In this document: one piece after another, positions 36,971 through 48,131 of the stretch
Layout of the letters: every line of letters begins with the position of its first letter
How positions within the stretch are numbered: the stretch's first letter is position 1
Assembly: GCA_035610365.1 (NCBI GenBank)
Contig: CM069435.1
Coordinates: 90,181,389-90,245,388 of the forward strand
Origin: Aquatica leii
Taxonomy: Eukaryota > Arthropoda > Insecta > Coleoptera > Lampyridae
Direction of reading: 5' to 3'
Length of the DNA stretch: 64,000 nucleotides
Position numbers and translations under genes: made by a program
Notes under the pieces: generated by a model
Seen by the model: only the letters and a program-made list of their open reading frames with translations
Told to the model about the DNA's origin: nothing
The model's database searches: none

Positions 36971-37780
36971 CTGTCCCCTTCTTAGGACTGACCAGAACAA
37001 GAAACTGGATGCGACACCGGTAGAAAGGATCGTGGCGATAGCTGCAGCTTTCTCCATTTTGGCAACTTATTTGACCATAAAAGTAACAGTCAATGGACTT
37101 TTCCTGACCCGATATTCTCCTTAGTTAGTAACTACAGACCAACACTTGAACGCCACTTTCTCGGAAGACGACCTCCAATATGTTTCGAACTGTCCTTCAG
37201 TTCAGTTGTCAGTCTCTTAAGATTCCGTGATGTTTGCCACAGATTTTCGTATAACGGTTTTGTACGTGAACATTTCTTGGTGATCAGACAGAAAACAAAG
37301 CGTTTGTCACTACGTAGTTTTAAAACTTTTCGACTGCCGGTTGCTGTCTTCGTAGCTCATCTTGTATCCCAAACTTTTTTTTAAATACGACTGCAACCCC
37401 TCTGGACATGTCAAGATCCTCGCTCACACAATGTGCGGTGGCGTACCTAATCTTTTCGTGTTAAGCTCATAAACTTATCGAACTCTATTCCTTTGATTTG
37501 ATTTCTGGTTCTGCTAGTTATTACTCTGGTTCGGACCTGAACTTACGTATTGTGGTTATCGCCAGCTAGACGATCGATGTGGACTACTTTCATGGCTTGC
37601 CTCTGGGTGGTTTTCGGATACGATATATGACGTCTTTTATACGCTGTACGACTTCATAAGGACCCTCTCATTGCCTCTGCAGCTTCAGCTACAAACCACG
37701 GCTCCTTTGGGGATTACACAACCATACCATGTCGCCACGTTGAAACCCATCATTTTATGCTTTGACGTCATATCTAGTCT

Positions 37781-38581
37781 TCATTTTGTCGCTGACAATT
37801 GTGTATTTTTATGAACCTTCTCATGTACTTCGTATAGCCTCTTGGTCAGCTTGCTGACGCAGTTTTCTCCAGCAACTTTTTCTTCCGGTCTTCGTTCAAA
37901 TTGGAGGTTGCATGGCAGTTGTATCTTGCAACCGAGCATCACACAGGATGGTGTTTGGCCTGTGCTTTTGTGAACGAATGATTGGTATGTCATTAGGAAA
38001 AAGTGCAAGTATTGATCCCAATCTCTTTGGTGTTCGGACACTATTTTGGCTAAGTATTTTTCCATTATTCGATTAATCCCTTCAACCATGCCATCAGATT
38101 GAGGATGGAGAGGCGCTGTCCTTGGTTTCTTAATTCCCAATAGTCTGCAAACTTCTTGAAACAGCCCAGACTCAAAATTGAGGCCTTGATCGGAGTGTAA
38201 TTTCAACGGAACTCCAAACCGGCAGAAAAACTCTTTTACTAATACGTCTGCGAATGTAGCTGCTTCCTGATTGGGTATGGCGTAAGCCTCCGTCCATTTC
38301 GTGAAATAATCCATCGCCACCAGGATGTATTTATTTTCCGAATCGGATTTTGGGAACGGCCCTGCGATGTCAATCGCTACTATTTCTAAAGGGCTTCCAA
38401 CGTTGTATTGCTTCATCGGTGCTTTGCGCTTTCTCGCTGGGCCATTTCTTGATGCGCAGACCGTGTAGACCCAGTAGAATCTATCTCGAACTTTCCCCAA
38501 TGTTTTCTTAATGCCAAAGTGTCTTCCTGATGTACCATCGTGGAGATCGTTCAACACTTCTGACACCCGGCTCTTTGGCAC
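37781..38581 (-). pseudogene. Gypsy integrase (catalytic core and C-terminus)
   Basis: An open 266-codon frame on the minus strand. The DDE triad is visible: D in EIVAIDIAGPF, D in LHSDQGLNFES and E in DGMVEGINRIMEKYL. The zinc-finger region upstream is partly lost (HFGIKKTLGKVRDRFYW, then a damaged Cys pair). The style resembles 412/mdg1-type insect Gypsy elements. It would insert element cDNA into the genome; here it is cut off from the RT and has no start of its own. Confidence 0.8.
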
Positions 38582-38710
38582 TGTAGTCTGTTTCCCGTGT
38601 CTCCGAGACTTTTTACGGATTGCTTAAAAAGACCGCCTTCTACTATCAAAAAGTCCTACTGCGCCCAGTAGGTACGCATTGATGTTCCTGCCCAAAGCAC
38701 TCACTTTCTC

Positions 38711-39740
38711 CTAAGTTGATTGTCGGTCGTTTTCTGTCCAGTCCAGGAGTAGTCTTATTTTAAGATCGTTTTCTTGTTCGCGACGCAACTGCTCGGGTTC
38801 ACACTCGTCATCAACTATAGCAGTTCTCCGGAGGCATTCGACTTTTTCTTCACGTCGCGAATGATAGCTGCAGTCCGTCAGACAGCAAAAATTTTCGTCC
38901 ACACAAATATTTGTAGAAATGCTTTATGGATTTGACGACTGCTAACAGCTCCCTCTTAGTCACGCAATAATTCTTTTCTGGTCTGGACAAAATCAAAATC
39001 GTGACTAGAGTTTAGTTTAGTTTTAGTTGATAGAAAGCATTTTCGCAGTTTTTATTCCATCTAAATTCTGCTCTGTCTTCGGTCAATTTCGTCAAACGTT
39101 TGGCAATATTGGCAAATCCGGGTACAAATCGTCTATAATAAGTGCACAACCCAAGGAAACTTTATACCTGATGTTTGTCGATTTGCCATGTTTGCACTGC
39201 ACTATAGATACGACGTGGCCAAGGTATTGCACTTCTTTTTTAAAAACGTGTCACCTCTTTGGGTTCAGTTTTAGATTTGCCCCACGTAGTCGCTGGAACA
39301 CTTCTTTCAAATTGTTCAAGTGTTCTTCAAACGACCTTTCAACCACGATCACGTCGTCTAGGTAGACCAAGCACGTCTTCCAAGACAGTCTGCGCAAGAT
39401 GGTCTCCATCACACGCTCAAACGTTAAAGGAGCGTTACACAAGCCGAAGGGCATCACAGTGAACTGCCACAAACAAGATCCAATCGTGAAAGCTGTTTTT
39501 CACGGTTTTTGGGTTCCAATTCTACCTGTCAGTAACCACTTTTTAAATCTAACGTGGAAAACCACTAAGATCCTGACAGGGTGTCTAACGTATTGTCGAT
39601 TCTCAGTAAAGGGTAGCTGCCCTTTTTGGTCACGTCGTTTAGCTGTTTGAAGTATACGCAAAACCTCGTTGATCCATCCTTCTTCTTTACGAGTACCACA
39701 GGGGACGCCCATGGGTTATTTGAACTCTCCAGCTCCAACA
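38711..39740 (-). pseudogene. Gypsy reverse transcriptase, with RNase H mostly deleted
   Basis: Reading down the minus strand: a frameshifted RT start with a KKDG-type block near 39690. The palm follows (WQFTVMPFGLCNAPLTFERV), and the catalytic motif as TCLVYLDDVIVV near 39370. The frame then jumps to a short end-of-RNase-H block (NYCVTKRELLAVVK) near 38960, so most of the RNase H domain is missing. A linker frame at 38711-38902 follows. Confidence 0.75.
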
Positions 39741-40149
39741 CATTTTGATATTCTTAGATTAACACTTTAACTTTAGTCAGCTGGTCTTGACTGAGGTTTT
39801 GGCATTTGGAGGTAAAAATGTACAATAGATGTTGTGGGCACTTCTTCGGCGACGTATCTTTGTTAGACTACACGCATCTCACACGTTGAGATACTGGCGT
39901 GCATTGGCCTACCACAGTTCTCTTTTTTAACGTGACTGGATCTGAGTTGACATTTAAGATCTTTACTGGCATTGTGTTTTTCACTCGTTCTGCCAACGAG
40001 TAGTCCTTTTTCAACTAAGTCGGAAGACATCACCACACTTTCATTCCTTGCAGACAGAGTCACGTCTTCACTCAATAAGACTGGCACGGCTACCTTCTTT
40101 GACGAATGAAAACGAATTTATTCATTGTCGATCTTCAGAACATCGTTCT

Positions 40150-40662
40150 TCATATCCAAATGGAACCCATACTTATAACGTCTATTCCCAGGATAACTTG
40201 TTCCCTGATGTAGGTTACCAGTGTTTGATGGCCGAGTACTCCATTTCCCAAACCAATGGTTACTCTGGCTTGTCCGTGAGTAGGTATTTCATTGCTCATC
40301 GCCGTTCGAAGTCGTACTGTTACTGGTGATGTTTTCTTGTTTTCCAGTAACATGTCAGGACGAATGATGGTCTTCGTCGCTTTCGTGTCAACTAGTAACT
40401 GAACACTTCTTCCATTGATCTTGCCACCGAGATAAATGATATGCAATGACAATGCCATTTGAATTGTAATCTTCGGAACATAACTAGATGAGATTAACTT
40501 TTGTCTCTTTTTGTCAACTGGTTCCAAATTTTCGAGCGCTCTTCTTGTCTTTTTCTTGGGTTTAGTACGATGCCATCGTACATGGCCTATTTCACCGCAG
40601 TTCAACAACCTATCTCTTCGATGTTTTGCAGTGTCTGCGCAGGTACTTCTACAGCACAGCAA
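40150..40662 (-). pseudogene. Gypsy gag zinc knuckle and aspartic protease, damaged
   Basis: The minus-strand frame has a broken CCHC knuckle (LNCGEIGHVRWH), then a retropepsin fold with the active-site triplet altered from DTG to DTK (LLVDTKATKTIIR) and the later ILGIDVISM flap-like block. The missing glycine would inactivate the protease. The frame is continuous otherwise. Confidence 0.7.
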
Positions 40663-40944
40663 AGTTTATGAACGTTACGTTGCGATGCATGTTATGCTGT
40701 TTCAAACTCTAAAGCATGCACCAGCTATCCAACGTCTTTGGTCGAGCTAACCGGAATGTCTGCTGCGTTTCGTTAGAAAGGTTTGAATAGCCAACTGCTC
40801 CAAAAAGGTATCTGGTGCTGTATGATACGAAGCCGTGTTAGTCTGGCGATGTCAGTCTCAAACTCTTAAAGACTTTAGGCAACTTTCTGAAGTCGACTTT
40901 TTAATTTGAGCTTGGTACACTTTTTGAAGGTGAGCATCACCATA

Positions 40945-41488
40945 TCACATTTCTAGACGTGAAATTAAGAGTTTGTAATTTTCTTGCAGGTAGTCAAGAG
41001 CAGTCTGTAAAATCCCAAGTGCTTCTCCACGTAAGGACACTATTAAAGACGTCGCTTTCTGCTTGTTGCTCCAACCATTGACTGTAGCTGCTGCTTTAAA
41101 CTGATTGTAGTAGGTTGACCATGGAACGTTACCATCAAAATTTGGCGGTACACTTTTAAACTGAGTGGTTTCTTCTCGATAGTCCATTACTAAATCTTCA
41201 CTCGTAACACTTCCTTCGCCGTTTCTTCAAGAGTTGTATTTTTTTTCTCAATTTTTCCTCTAGTTTTTGTTGTTCTAATTTTTCTTCTACTTCTTCTATT
41301 TTGTGATTCACAGATTCGTAAATTTCTTCTTTTAAATTTAACATATCTGCTTGTGTTTCTTCTGAAACAATTTTGATTTGATGTTTTATGCTCGTTTGTA
41401 TTTTTTCTTTTAAACGTCTAGAATTTTCCATCAATTTTTCTTCTATTTCAAATATTTTTGAATTCATTTTAACTGCTTGCAAACGCAT
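40945..41488 (-). pseudogene. Gypsy gag, N-terminal coiled coil and capsid region
   Basis: Two frames on the minus strand. The upstream one (41488-41198) is a Lys/Glu-rich coiled coil (KIFEIEEKLMENSRRLKEK and similar). The next (41187-40945) holds the capsid-like PPNFDGNVPWSTYYNQFKAA and KATSLIVSLRGEALGILQ, typical of Gypsy gag. A frameshift separates them near 41190. Confidence 0.7.
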
Positions 41489-41678
41489 TAAACGCGAATA
41501 ATAAAAAAAAAATTAATTATACTGCTTTAACGAAATGAAACAGCATTAATTAGACGCTATAAACAAACACGCGAATCGTGAACTAAACAATTATTTACAC
41601 AATCAATGTTTTTATTACGGGAGCGATATTAAGTTAATGATATTTACACTAAAATCGCAAACCCCACACTGACGCCAC

Positions 41679-42083
41679 TGTAACGATTATTAAAACTAAT
41701 TTATTTATACTAAAAATATGTACACGTTTATAACTAACCGAACTAATTAAATCTAAGAATATTTAATAAAAACACTTACACTATCACTCGAAAGATAATG
41801 TCCGTGGATAACTTCACAGACTTCTTTACATTAAAGTCACGAACGTTTTTAATTCGTTGTATTTATCTCGACACGCGTTAATCAGTTATTTATTTAAACT
41901 TGAATAATCTTAAAACTGCATACTTTGAATTACTGGAATAACTGAACTATTTTTCATTTGTATCGCTTTTATATATTATGGCCATTCTTCGAGAATCTTC
42001 TATATTCCTTCGTGAACGTTCTGAAAATGGTTAAAAACTTTGTGAAGGCTCGCGAACTTGAGATTAATTTCTCGAACGTATCA
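41679..42083 (-). repeat. 5' LTR of old Gypsy element
   Basis: Right copy in the window, 5' LTR by orientation. On the minus strand it begins TGATACGTTCGAG and ends CGTTACA, keeping the TG..CA rule. It is about 35 bp longer than its partner, through indels near 41730. Confidence 0.8.
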
Positions 42084-42289
42084 CTATGTACAAATCTTTA
42101 AAGTTACTAGGACACTATCGATTTGGGTGTGAGATTTTTACGATTTCGAAATTACATCTAAAATACGCCACGGACATCAAAGTTTTTATCTAGATGTAAT
42201 GTGGGTAATTTACAAAATTATTTCATTACTACAGATACAGCACAAGAAGTAAATATAAATAAAACTGCTGTATGTTAAACGTTGCTATT

Positions 42290-42745
42290 GGCATCAGTTC
42301 ACAGAATTATTGGCTGCGATAGACGTTCCGAATATGTCATCGCAGTACACGAAGAAAGTGTTTTTATAAAGATATGTTAGTAGCGGACAAAGAAGAAGCG
42401 GTTTTAGCAATTGAACAAGAGAAAATTTATGAAGATGGCACCACACCAATTACTGTAATTTCAGACTGAGCTTGGAGAAAGCGCTCATACAAAACAAATT
42501 ATAATACAGAATCTGTTGTAGCCTCTATTTAAGCACGCGCCAAAATAATGTTATAGGCTGGTTTTGATGAATTTTGTTGTGGATGTCAAAATTAATTAGA
42601 AATAAGTAAGGACAAGATGAGATTGAAACCGCATAACTGGAATGGAACATTGACTGCAACGGAGTCAGCATTAATTGTTGAAAGTATAGAAAAATCACTT
42701 AGCATGCACGGTTTAAAATATTCAATAATTATTGAAAACGAAATC
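42290..42745 (+). pseudogene. Mutator-like transposase fragment
   Basis: In shifting plus-strand frames the sequence reads LAAIDVPNMSSQYTKK, KEEAVLAIEQEKIYEDGTTP, ITVISDGAWRKRSYKTNYN, WFDEFCCGCQN and MHGLKYSIIIENE. This is the pattern of the MULE-like transposase domain common in insect genomes (DG-[AS]-W-x-KRSYGTNYN region). It is truncated on both sides and has several frame changes. Confidence 0.6.
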
Positions 42746-42870
42746 TCGGGTGTGAAGATAGGAACTGGACTGCCTCTCGTCCGAAGACGTGAGACATTTC
42801 AACCCAGGTTAGAATGTCTAAAATGACTTTCTGGAAAGTGTTCCACAATTTAGGTGACGCTTGGCTGCTG
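42746..42870 (-). pseudogene. LINE ORF2 C-terminal scrap
   Basis: The minus-strand frame holds PKLWNTFQKV and ILTWVEMSHVFGREAVQFL, which matches the C-terminus of the LINE relic at about 34630-34740 (ILTWVRMSHVHGREPVQI). It is therefore a second, inverted fragment of the same LINE family abutting the Mutator-like scrap. Confidence 0.5.
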
Positions 42871-42989
42871 AAAAGGACGGAAAGTCGTCGCTTGAAACGT
42901 GCTGCTTCAAGATTGTGCACGAACGTGTCTTACCTAAAACTTTGGTTCAGTAAATTTCCTGCAAGAGAAGCAATATATGGTTGTTTTTT

Positions 42990-43623
42990 AAACGACATTT
43001 GAAAATAAAACTGTTAAAGCAAACGTCTGTCATGATATCGACCTTTAAATTAAAATCGTACATTTGACTGATTAATTTGATCTTATATAGTTCAACGCTA
43101 AGTACTTTTATAACGCAACTACTTTTGAGTTTAAGGTTTTACAGGACAACGAAACTGCACTTTTTTTTGTTACTAATTTATAATTGTCAAGCGCATATTT
43201 TTTTTAGTAACCGGTTTCAACTAGTTTTGATAATGTTTTGCAGTTCATAATTTAATAATACATTAAGCAGTAAGAATTTTTTACCTATCTCTCTGTTATC
43301 TACTAAATCTAGCGGCATTAACAAAACTTTACCTCTTCTATTATCCCAAAAAATTCTAAGCCTTTTATCATTATTATTTTTACAGCACGATAAAATTGTA
43401 CCTATAAAGTTTACGTTGACTTGCTATTTTTGGTATTTTAAAAACACTTCTGAGTATTTACATTTTTAGTTGCCACGTGGAGTTCTTGCTCAGATAGTTT
43501 TTACACACAATTACATAAATACTTATAGCTTCTATTATATAAAAATTATAGTAGGCTAATACGCACTACGTGCCAAACTCAAACGTCAAATTTACACTTT
43601 TACACTTTTTTTTACTAAGTATT
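42990..43623. other. Intergenic, upstream of the 342-aa gene
   Basis: AT-rich; no repeat boundary or gene was recognised. It should include the promoter of the gene at 43624. Confidence 0.35.
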
Positions 43624-44652
43624 ATGTACAAAACCAGAGGAAAACCAGACGATGTGTTGAATCGAGCCGCGGCTCAACAAGAAAAAGACCTAGCGGCCGC
43701 AATCCACATTAATCCTATAAGAAAACCTGAAGTCGTTCCGAAATTGGACTTGCATGGGCGCGGGTCCAGCGATGTTAAGTGTTTAAAAAATCAAAGCCGC
43801 AGAGTGATACCACCAAAAAAAGTCAGTAATAAAATACCAGGGCGGCTTCAAAAAGTATCTTTAGGACTATCTCAAAAACCGTCAGTAGCTACCAAATCGG
43901 TTAATTCTAACAAACCTATATGGGAATCTTCTAAATTAAGCGTGCCTGTGTACGATAACCGGTATTCGTTGCAGAAACAACTGGAGGAAGTGAGTATGGA
44001 GTTGAATATTGGAAATGCACAATTGCAGCAGGTTAAGAAGCTTCTTGATAAAACAACACGCGGTGAACGTTCCAAAAAGTTCTTGTATGGCGTTAACAAG
44101 GACGTGGATGAGAAACCACGAAAAAATGAGTATAACTCGGATGTTTTAGGGAAAAAAAGATTTTTGTTAACATTGAATAACGTGCAGCAGCGGATGCAAA
44201 AGATGCAGTCTAAGTTTTTTAACAGTAACGGGTCGCGTTACAAGTCGGTGAAAGACGTGATGGTTGAGGCTACGGATCGTGATAACATTGACGCTGAGGC
44301 TGACATTGTTTTCAATAAAAATGAAAAGGATATTATGGATTCGGCAAAGAAGGCTTTGGCTCGGCGTAAAACACTCTTCGACGATGACGTGGAAATTGGG
44401 TCTGAAGATCCTGGGAAAAAGTTTCAGTCTGCATTGAGTAATTCTATAATGAAGTCTAGTTATTTAAAGAAGGAATTTAAGAATACAGACAATTTGGATC
44501 TTGATCGCAGTAACAGTCACAGTATTGACGATAGTTTATTTGGTAAATTACAACAAAGCTTTACTAATCGTCCTTTTGCAAAAACAAAGTCCGTTAAGTC
44601 GTATTGGCCCGTATTTAATAGTTTAAAAGATTCTTTGTACGAAGCCGAATAA
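43624..44652 (+). CDS. Unrecognised basic protein, 342 residues, single exon
   Basis: An uninterrupted 343-codon frame from the ATG at 43624; the GTG further upstream at 43570 is not a credible start. I do not recognise the family. The protein is lysine-rich and hydrophilic, with no signal peptide or membrane helix. A probable coiled coil lies around residues 120-150 (LQKQLEEVSMELNIGNAQLQ), with a second helical block around 195-220 (LNNVQQRMQKMQSK). An acidic patch follows RRKTLFDDDVE. Codon composition is clearly coding, unlike the flanks. It ends 440 bp before the ABCB6-like exons on the same strand. The coiled-coil plus basic composition would suit a cytoskeletal or chromosomal protein, but that is a guess. 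Confidence 0.65.
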   Translation: MYKTRGKPDDVLNRAAAQQEKDLAAAIHINPIRKPEVVPKLDLHGRGSSDVKCLKNQSRRVIPPKKVSNKIPGRLQKVSLGLSQKPSVATKSVNSNKPIWESSKLSVPVYDNRYSLQKQLEEVSMELNIGNAQLQQVKKLLDKTTRGERSKKFLYGVNKDVDEKPRKNEYNSDVLGKKRFLLTLNNVQQRMQKMQSKFFNSNGSRYKSVKDVMVEATDRDNIDAEADIVFNKNEKDIMDSAKKALARRKTLFDDDVEIGSEDPGKKFQSALSNSIMKSSYLKKEFKNTDNLDLDRSNSHSIDDSLFGKLQQSFTNRPFAKTKSVKSYWPVFNSLKDSLYEAE

Positions 44653-45090
44653 AGTTTTCAAGGTTAAGTCGTTGTTTCGATAATGCACTTTGTAACGAAT
44701 TACAGGATGTAGTAACTGTAATTACTCGTTAAATTAAAGGTTTCAGTTTAGCTGCTAACACGGTTCAAAAGACACCGAAATTTAAAGTTTAGAAAATCCA
44801 CAGAGCCCTGTTAAACAAATAACTATGAAATGGGCGTGGTTACTGATCGAAATGCATTCGATTGGTTCCTTGTACTTGACCGCGAACAAACTTAGCGGGG
44901 CCTAGCTGATAATTGTTTTACAAGGTGACTGAAAATATACTAATTTTTACAACATAATACTATAAGACTTTGTAATTTAAGAACGATAAAGATGTTTACA
45001 AGTTAGTATAATTTGGAGCGGTGTGCGTATCACTGGGATAATGGTACTGATTTTTTTCAATTTAAGCATTGTTTTAACGATGAATTTTAG

Positions 45091-47274
45091 AGAGATCACA
45101 AGGAGAGTGTGTCTACATGGTCTAATATTTGGAATAAATTCGGTGTGATTGCTCCGCATTTTTGGCCGAAAGATAGTATACTTCAAGTATACGCAGTAAT
45201 ATGTTTAGTACTATTAATTTTAGGGCGAATTAATAACCTTTACGTGCCTATTTTTAATAAGCTTGTTGGTGAGTTTTCGTTAAGTTGCTTTTTCGAAACT
45301 AACGCTAAGTTTTAGTTGATAGTTTGAGTATGTCGCCTTTAGTTCTTCGGGTAGATTTAATTGTAACTTATATAGTTTTGAAAGCAATGCAAGGTGGCGG
45401 GACTGATGGTATGGGTATCTTGAACAATGCCCGAGCGATGCTTTGGGTTAGAGTTCAGCAGTACACTTCGCGTAACATCAGAGTGGGTATGTCGCTTTTT
45501 TTCTAGAATACGATAATGTTGTTATATCTCAGGTGGCTTTGTTGAGTCACTTGCATAGCCTGTCGTTGCGCTGGCATTTGCAAAGAAAAACTGGGGAGGT
45601 TTTGCGATTGATGGATCGAGGAACTGATAGTATCAAAGATTTGGTCAACTACATCGTTTTTACTATAATGCCTACTGTTGTGGATATATTAGTAGCGATC
45701 GGGTACTTTATTATCACTTTTAACTTATTATTTGGAGTAATAATTGGGTTAACGATGCTGATGTATTTGGGTAAGTAACTTTAGCGTTCGGTACTCTATT
45801 TATAAATGCACAAATTTTAGCTGTGACAATCGCTGTGACGGAGTATCGGACTAAACACAAAAGAAGAATGAACGTTTCGGACAACGCGACTCGGGCCCAA
45901 AGCGTGGATTCTCTTTTAAACTTCGAAACTGTGAAGTACTACAGCGGGGAGAATTTCGAAGTTAACGCTTATGAAGACGCTATCATTAAGTATCAGGTAC
46001 TAGTTTCGAACGTAACTGATTATTTCTAATTTTTTTCTTTAAGCAACACGAATTTAAAGTGAATGTAACGTTGAACGGACTGAGGACGTTACAAAACGTG
46101 ATCATAAGTTCGGGTCTATTAATCGGTAGTATATTCTGTGCGTATTTAGTCGTTGAGGATCATCTTCTAACGGTTGGTGATTACATCCTCTTCTCTACTT
46201 ACGTGTTACAAATATGCGTTCCTTTAAACTCTTTTGGCAAGCACTATGTGGTAATTCAAAACGCTTTTGTCGATATGGAAAACATGTTGGATTTGTTGCA
46301 CGAACAGGTGGAAATTGCGAATAAACCAAACGCGAATTCACTGGAGATTGCGCAAGCCCATATTGTGTTTAAAAACGTTTCTTTTAGCTACGACAAGCAA
46401 CCAATTTTAAAAAACGTTTGTTTTGAAGTACCACCGTTTAAGACATTGGCTTTGGTGTGTATTTGATGTTTTTATTTTAATATAATTACATTGCGAGTTA
46501 AAGGTAGGTTCTTCGGGTAGCGGTAAAAGCACTATCGTTAGGTTGCTGTTTAGATTTTACGATGTTAACGATGGCTCTATTTTAATAGACGGTCAAAATG
46601 TAAATGAAGTTACTTACGAGTCTTTGCGGAAGAGTATTGGGGTGGTACCGCAAGACACTGTGCTTTTTAACAGTACTATCAAGTAAGTTTTCGTAAGCTT
46701 TAAACGTTGGTTATTTTTGTCTATTAGGCACAACATTAAGTATGGGCGTTTAGACGCGAGCGAAATTGAAGTGATTGAAGCAGCGCGTCAAGTCGATATT
46801 CATGAGAGGATTTTGAAGATGCGTAACGGGTATGACACTAAAGTAGGGGAACGGGGGTTGATGTTGAGTGGTGGTGAAAAGCAAAGAGTGGCAATTGCCA
46901 GGACGTTGCTAAAGTCTCCCGCGATTATTGTTTTAGACGAAGCGACAAGTGCGTTAGACGTACACACTGAGCGACATATACAGGTAAGATAACTTTACAT
47001 CAATTAAATACACAATCTGACTGGTTTTGCTAGAACGCTTTAAACTACGCATGCGAAAAACGTACAACGATTATTGTGGCTCATCGCTTATCGACTGTAA
47101 TACACGCCGATGAAATTCTGGTACTTCAAAATGGTGAAGTAATCGAACGAGGAACGTAAGTCTTTCGCCCGTGTTTTTAAACTACTGTAGTTATAACTTT
47201 ACAGGCACAATGACCTTTTGGAATTAAACGGCGTTTATGCGTCTATGTGGCAACAGCAAGTGAAAGAAGAATAA
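45091..47274 (+). CDS. ABCB6-like half-transporter, copy 2, lacking TMD0
   Basis: Nine exons: 45091-45268, 45316-45482, 45533-45770, 45821-45996, 46044-46454, 46504-46682, 46728-46983, 47034-47155 and 47205-47274. They join in phase to 598 residues without a start codon. The first exon opens after an acceptor (TTTTAG) in phase 0, matching exon 4 of copy 1. The exporter domain ([32 protein letters not shown]) and nucleotide-binding domain (Walker [35 protein letters not shown]) are intact. The second exon needs a weak donor, GTGGGT at 45483. No TMD0 or ATG exon lies in the ~440 bp upstream. The missing exons may be far upstream, lost, or those at 49635. It could be a 5'-truncated gene or a scrambled locus. 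Confidence 0.85.
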
Positions 47275-48123
47275 GTACTGTATAGTATACAATATAGAAT
47301 TCAAAAAGCTTTTGATTATTAAATTACAAACTAATAAGTTTTGGTTTAAAAAGTATTTGTCGCATTTTTATCAGGAATCATTCAAAATTGTTTTTCTTTT
47401 TTTAGTATCTGAAATAAAACGTTTTATATACGTCAACAGTCTTCTGTAAGTAATTATAAAAAACTATTTTAGCCTCAAAGCTTCTATAAGTTTATCAAAT
47501 TCTAGATATTCTTGAATCTTTATGCAGTTTTATATATAAGATTATTTTTCCAATAGTTTTTGTGATAATATTGTCTACCAGTTCAACCTTGACTTTAGTT
47601 CCTGTTTAAGTATCTCTCTCTCTCTCTCTCTAAAGAGATTCCTGTTTAAAGTTTTTGGATTTGGTTTCTATATTCTTTTGCAGCATTTCTAGATTGAATT
47701 GTCTAAGAGTGATAGTTGTGATAATACATGTTGTTTTCTTATCTTGCTGTATGTGTGCATACATATATGATGGTCTCTGAATAGAAACAAATTAATTGGA
47801 AAATAATTGCCAAAATAAGTATTCAAATAATCTAAGAACTTGCAAAACACATGTCAAATTGGCAAACATAAAAAGATCAACAACAAAGAAACGCTTTTGT
47901 ATGGAGTAGAAATTCTAAAATATAAACATATAATGTGAAAAGTAACGCATATAAAATACAGTTAAGACATCACAGAAAAGAACAAATAGAACTGGAAACA
48001 AAAAACTATCGTAAAAGAATTAAAGAGCCAAGACAACATTAAACAGATACAAAAGAAAAACAAGAATAAAAAATAAATAATATGTTAGATACCCAAGCAT
48101 AGTTTAAAATATACAATAGAAGT
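47275..48123. other. 3' flank of ABCB6 copy 2
   Basis: Contains AATAAA at 47413-47418, a plausible poly(A) signal, and a (TC)n microsatellite at 47613-47631. The rest is A-rich unannotated DNA. Confidence 0.4.
47613..47631. repeat. (TC)n microsatellite
   Basis: Nineteen bases of perfect alternating T and C, bounded by TA on the left and AAAGAG on the right. Confidence 0.9.
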
Positions 48124-48131
48124 CTTGTATT

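Larger units (their letters stand above)
36600..42083 (-). mobile_element. Old Ty3/Gypsy LTR retrotransposon, minus orientation
   Basis: Two diverged direct repeats of about 370-405 bp bound the element (36600-36970 and 41679-42083), flanked by a 4-bp duplication CTAT (36596-36599 and 42084-42087). Between them on the minus strand come gag, protease, RT and integrase, the Gypsy order. A purine tract (AAGAAGGGGACAG on the minus strand) abuts the 3' LTR at 36971. TGGCGTCAGTG, next to the 5' LTR at about 41677, is a candidate primer-binding site. All genes are broken and most of the RNase H region is deleted. No envelope gene was seen. Confidence 0.85.

Noticed and set aside
43570..43623. 18-codon N-terminal extension of the 342-aa protein
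   Set aside because: It begins at a GTG; the first ATG is at 43624, so an extension is not credible in an animal gene.
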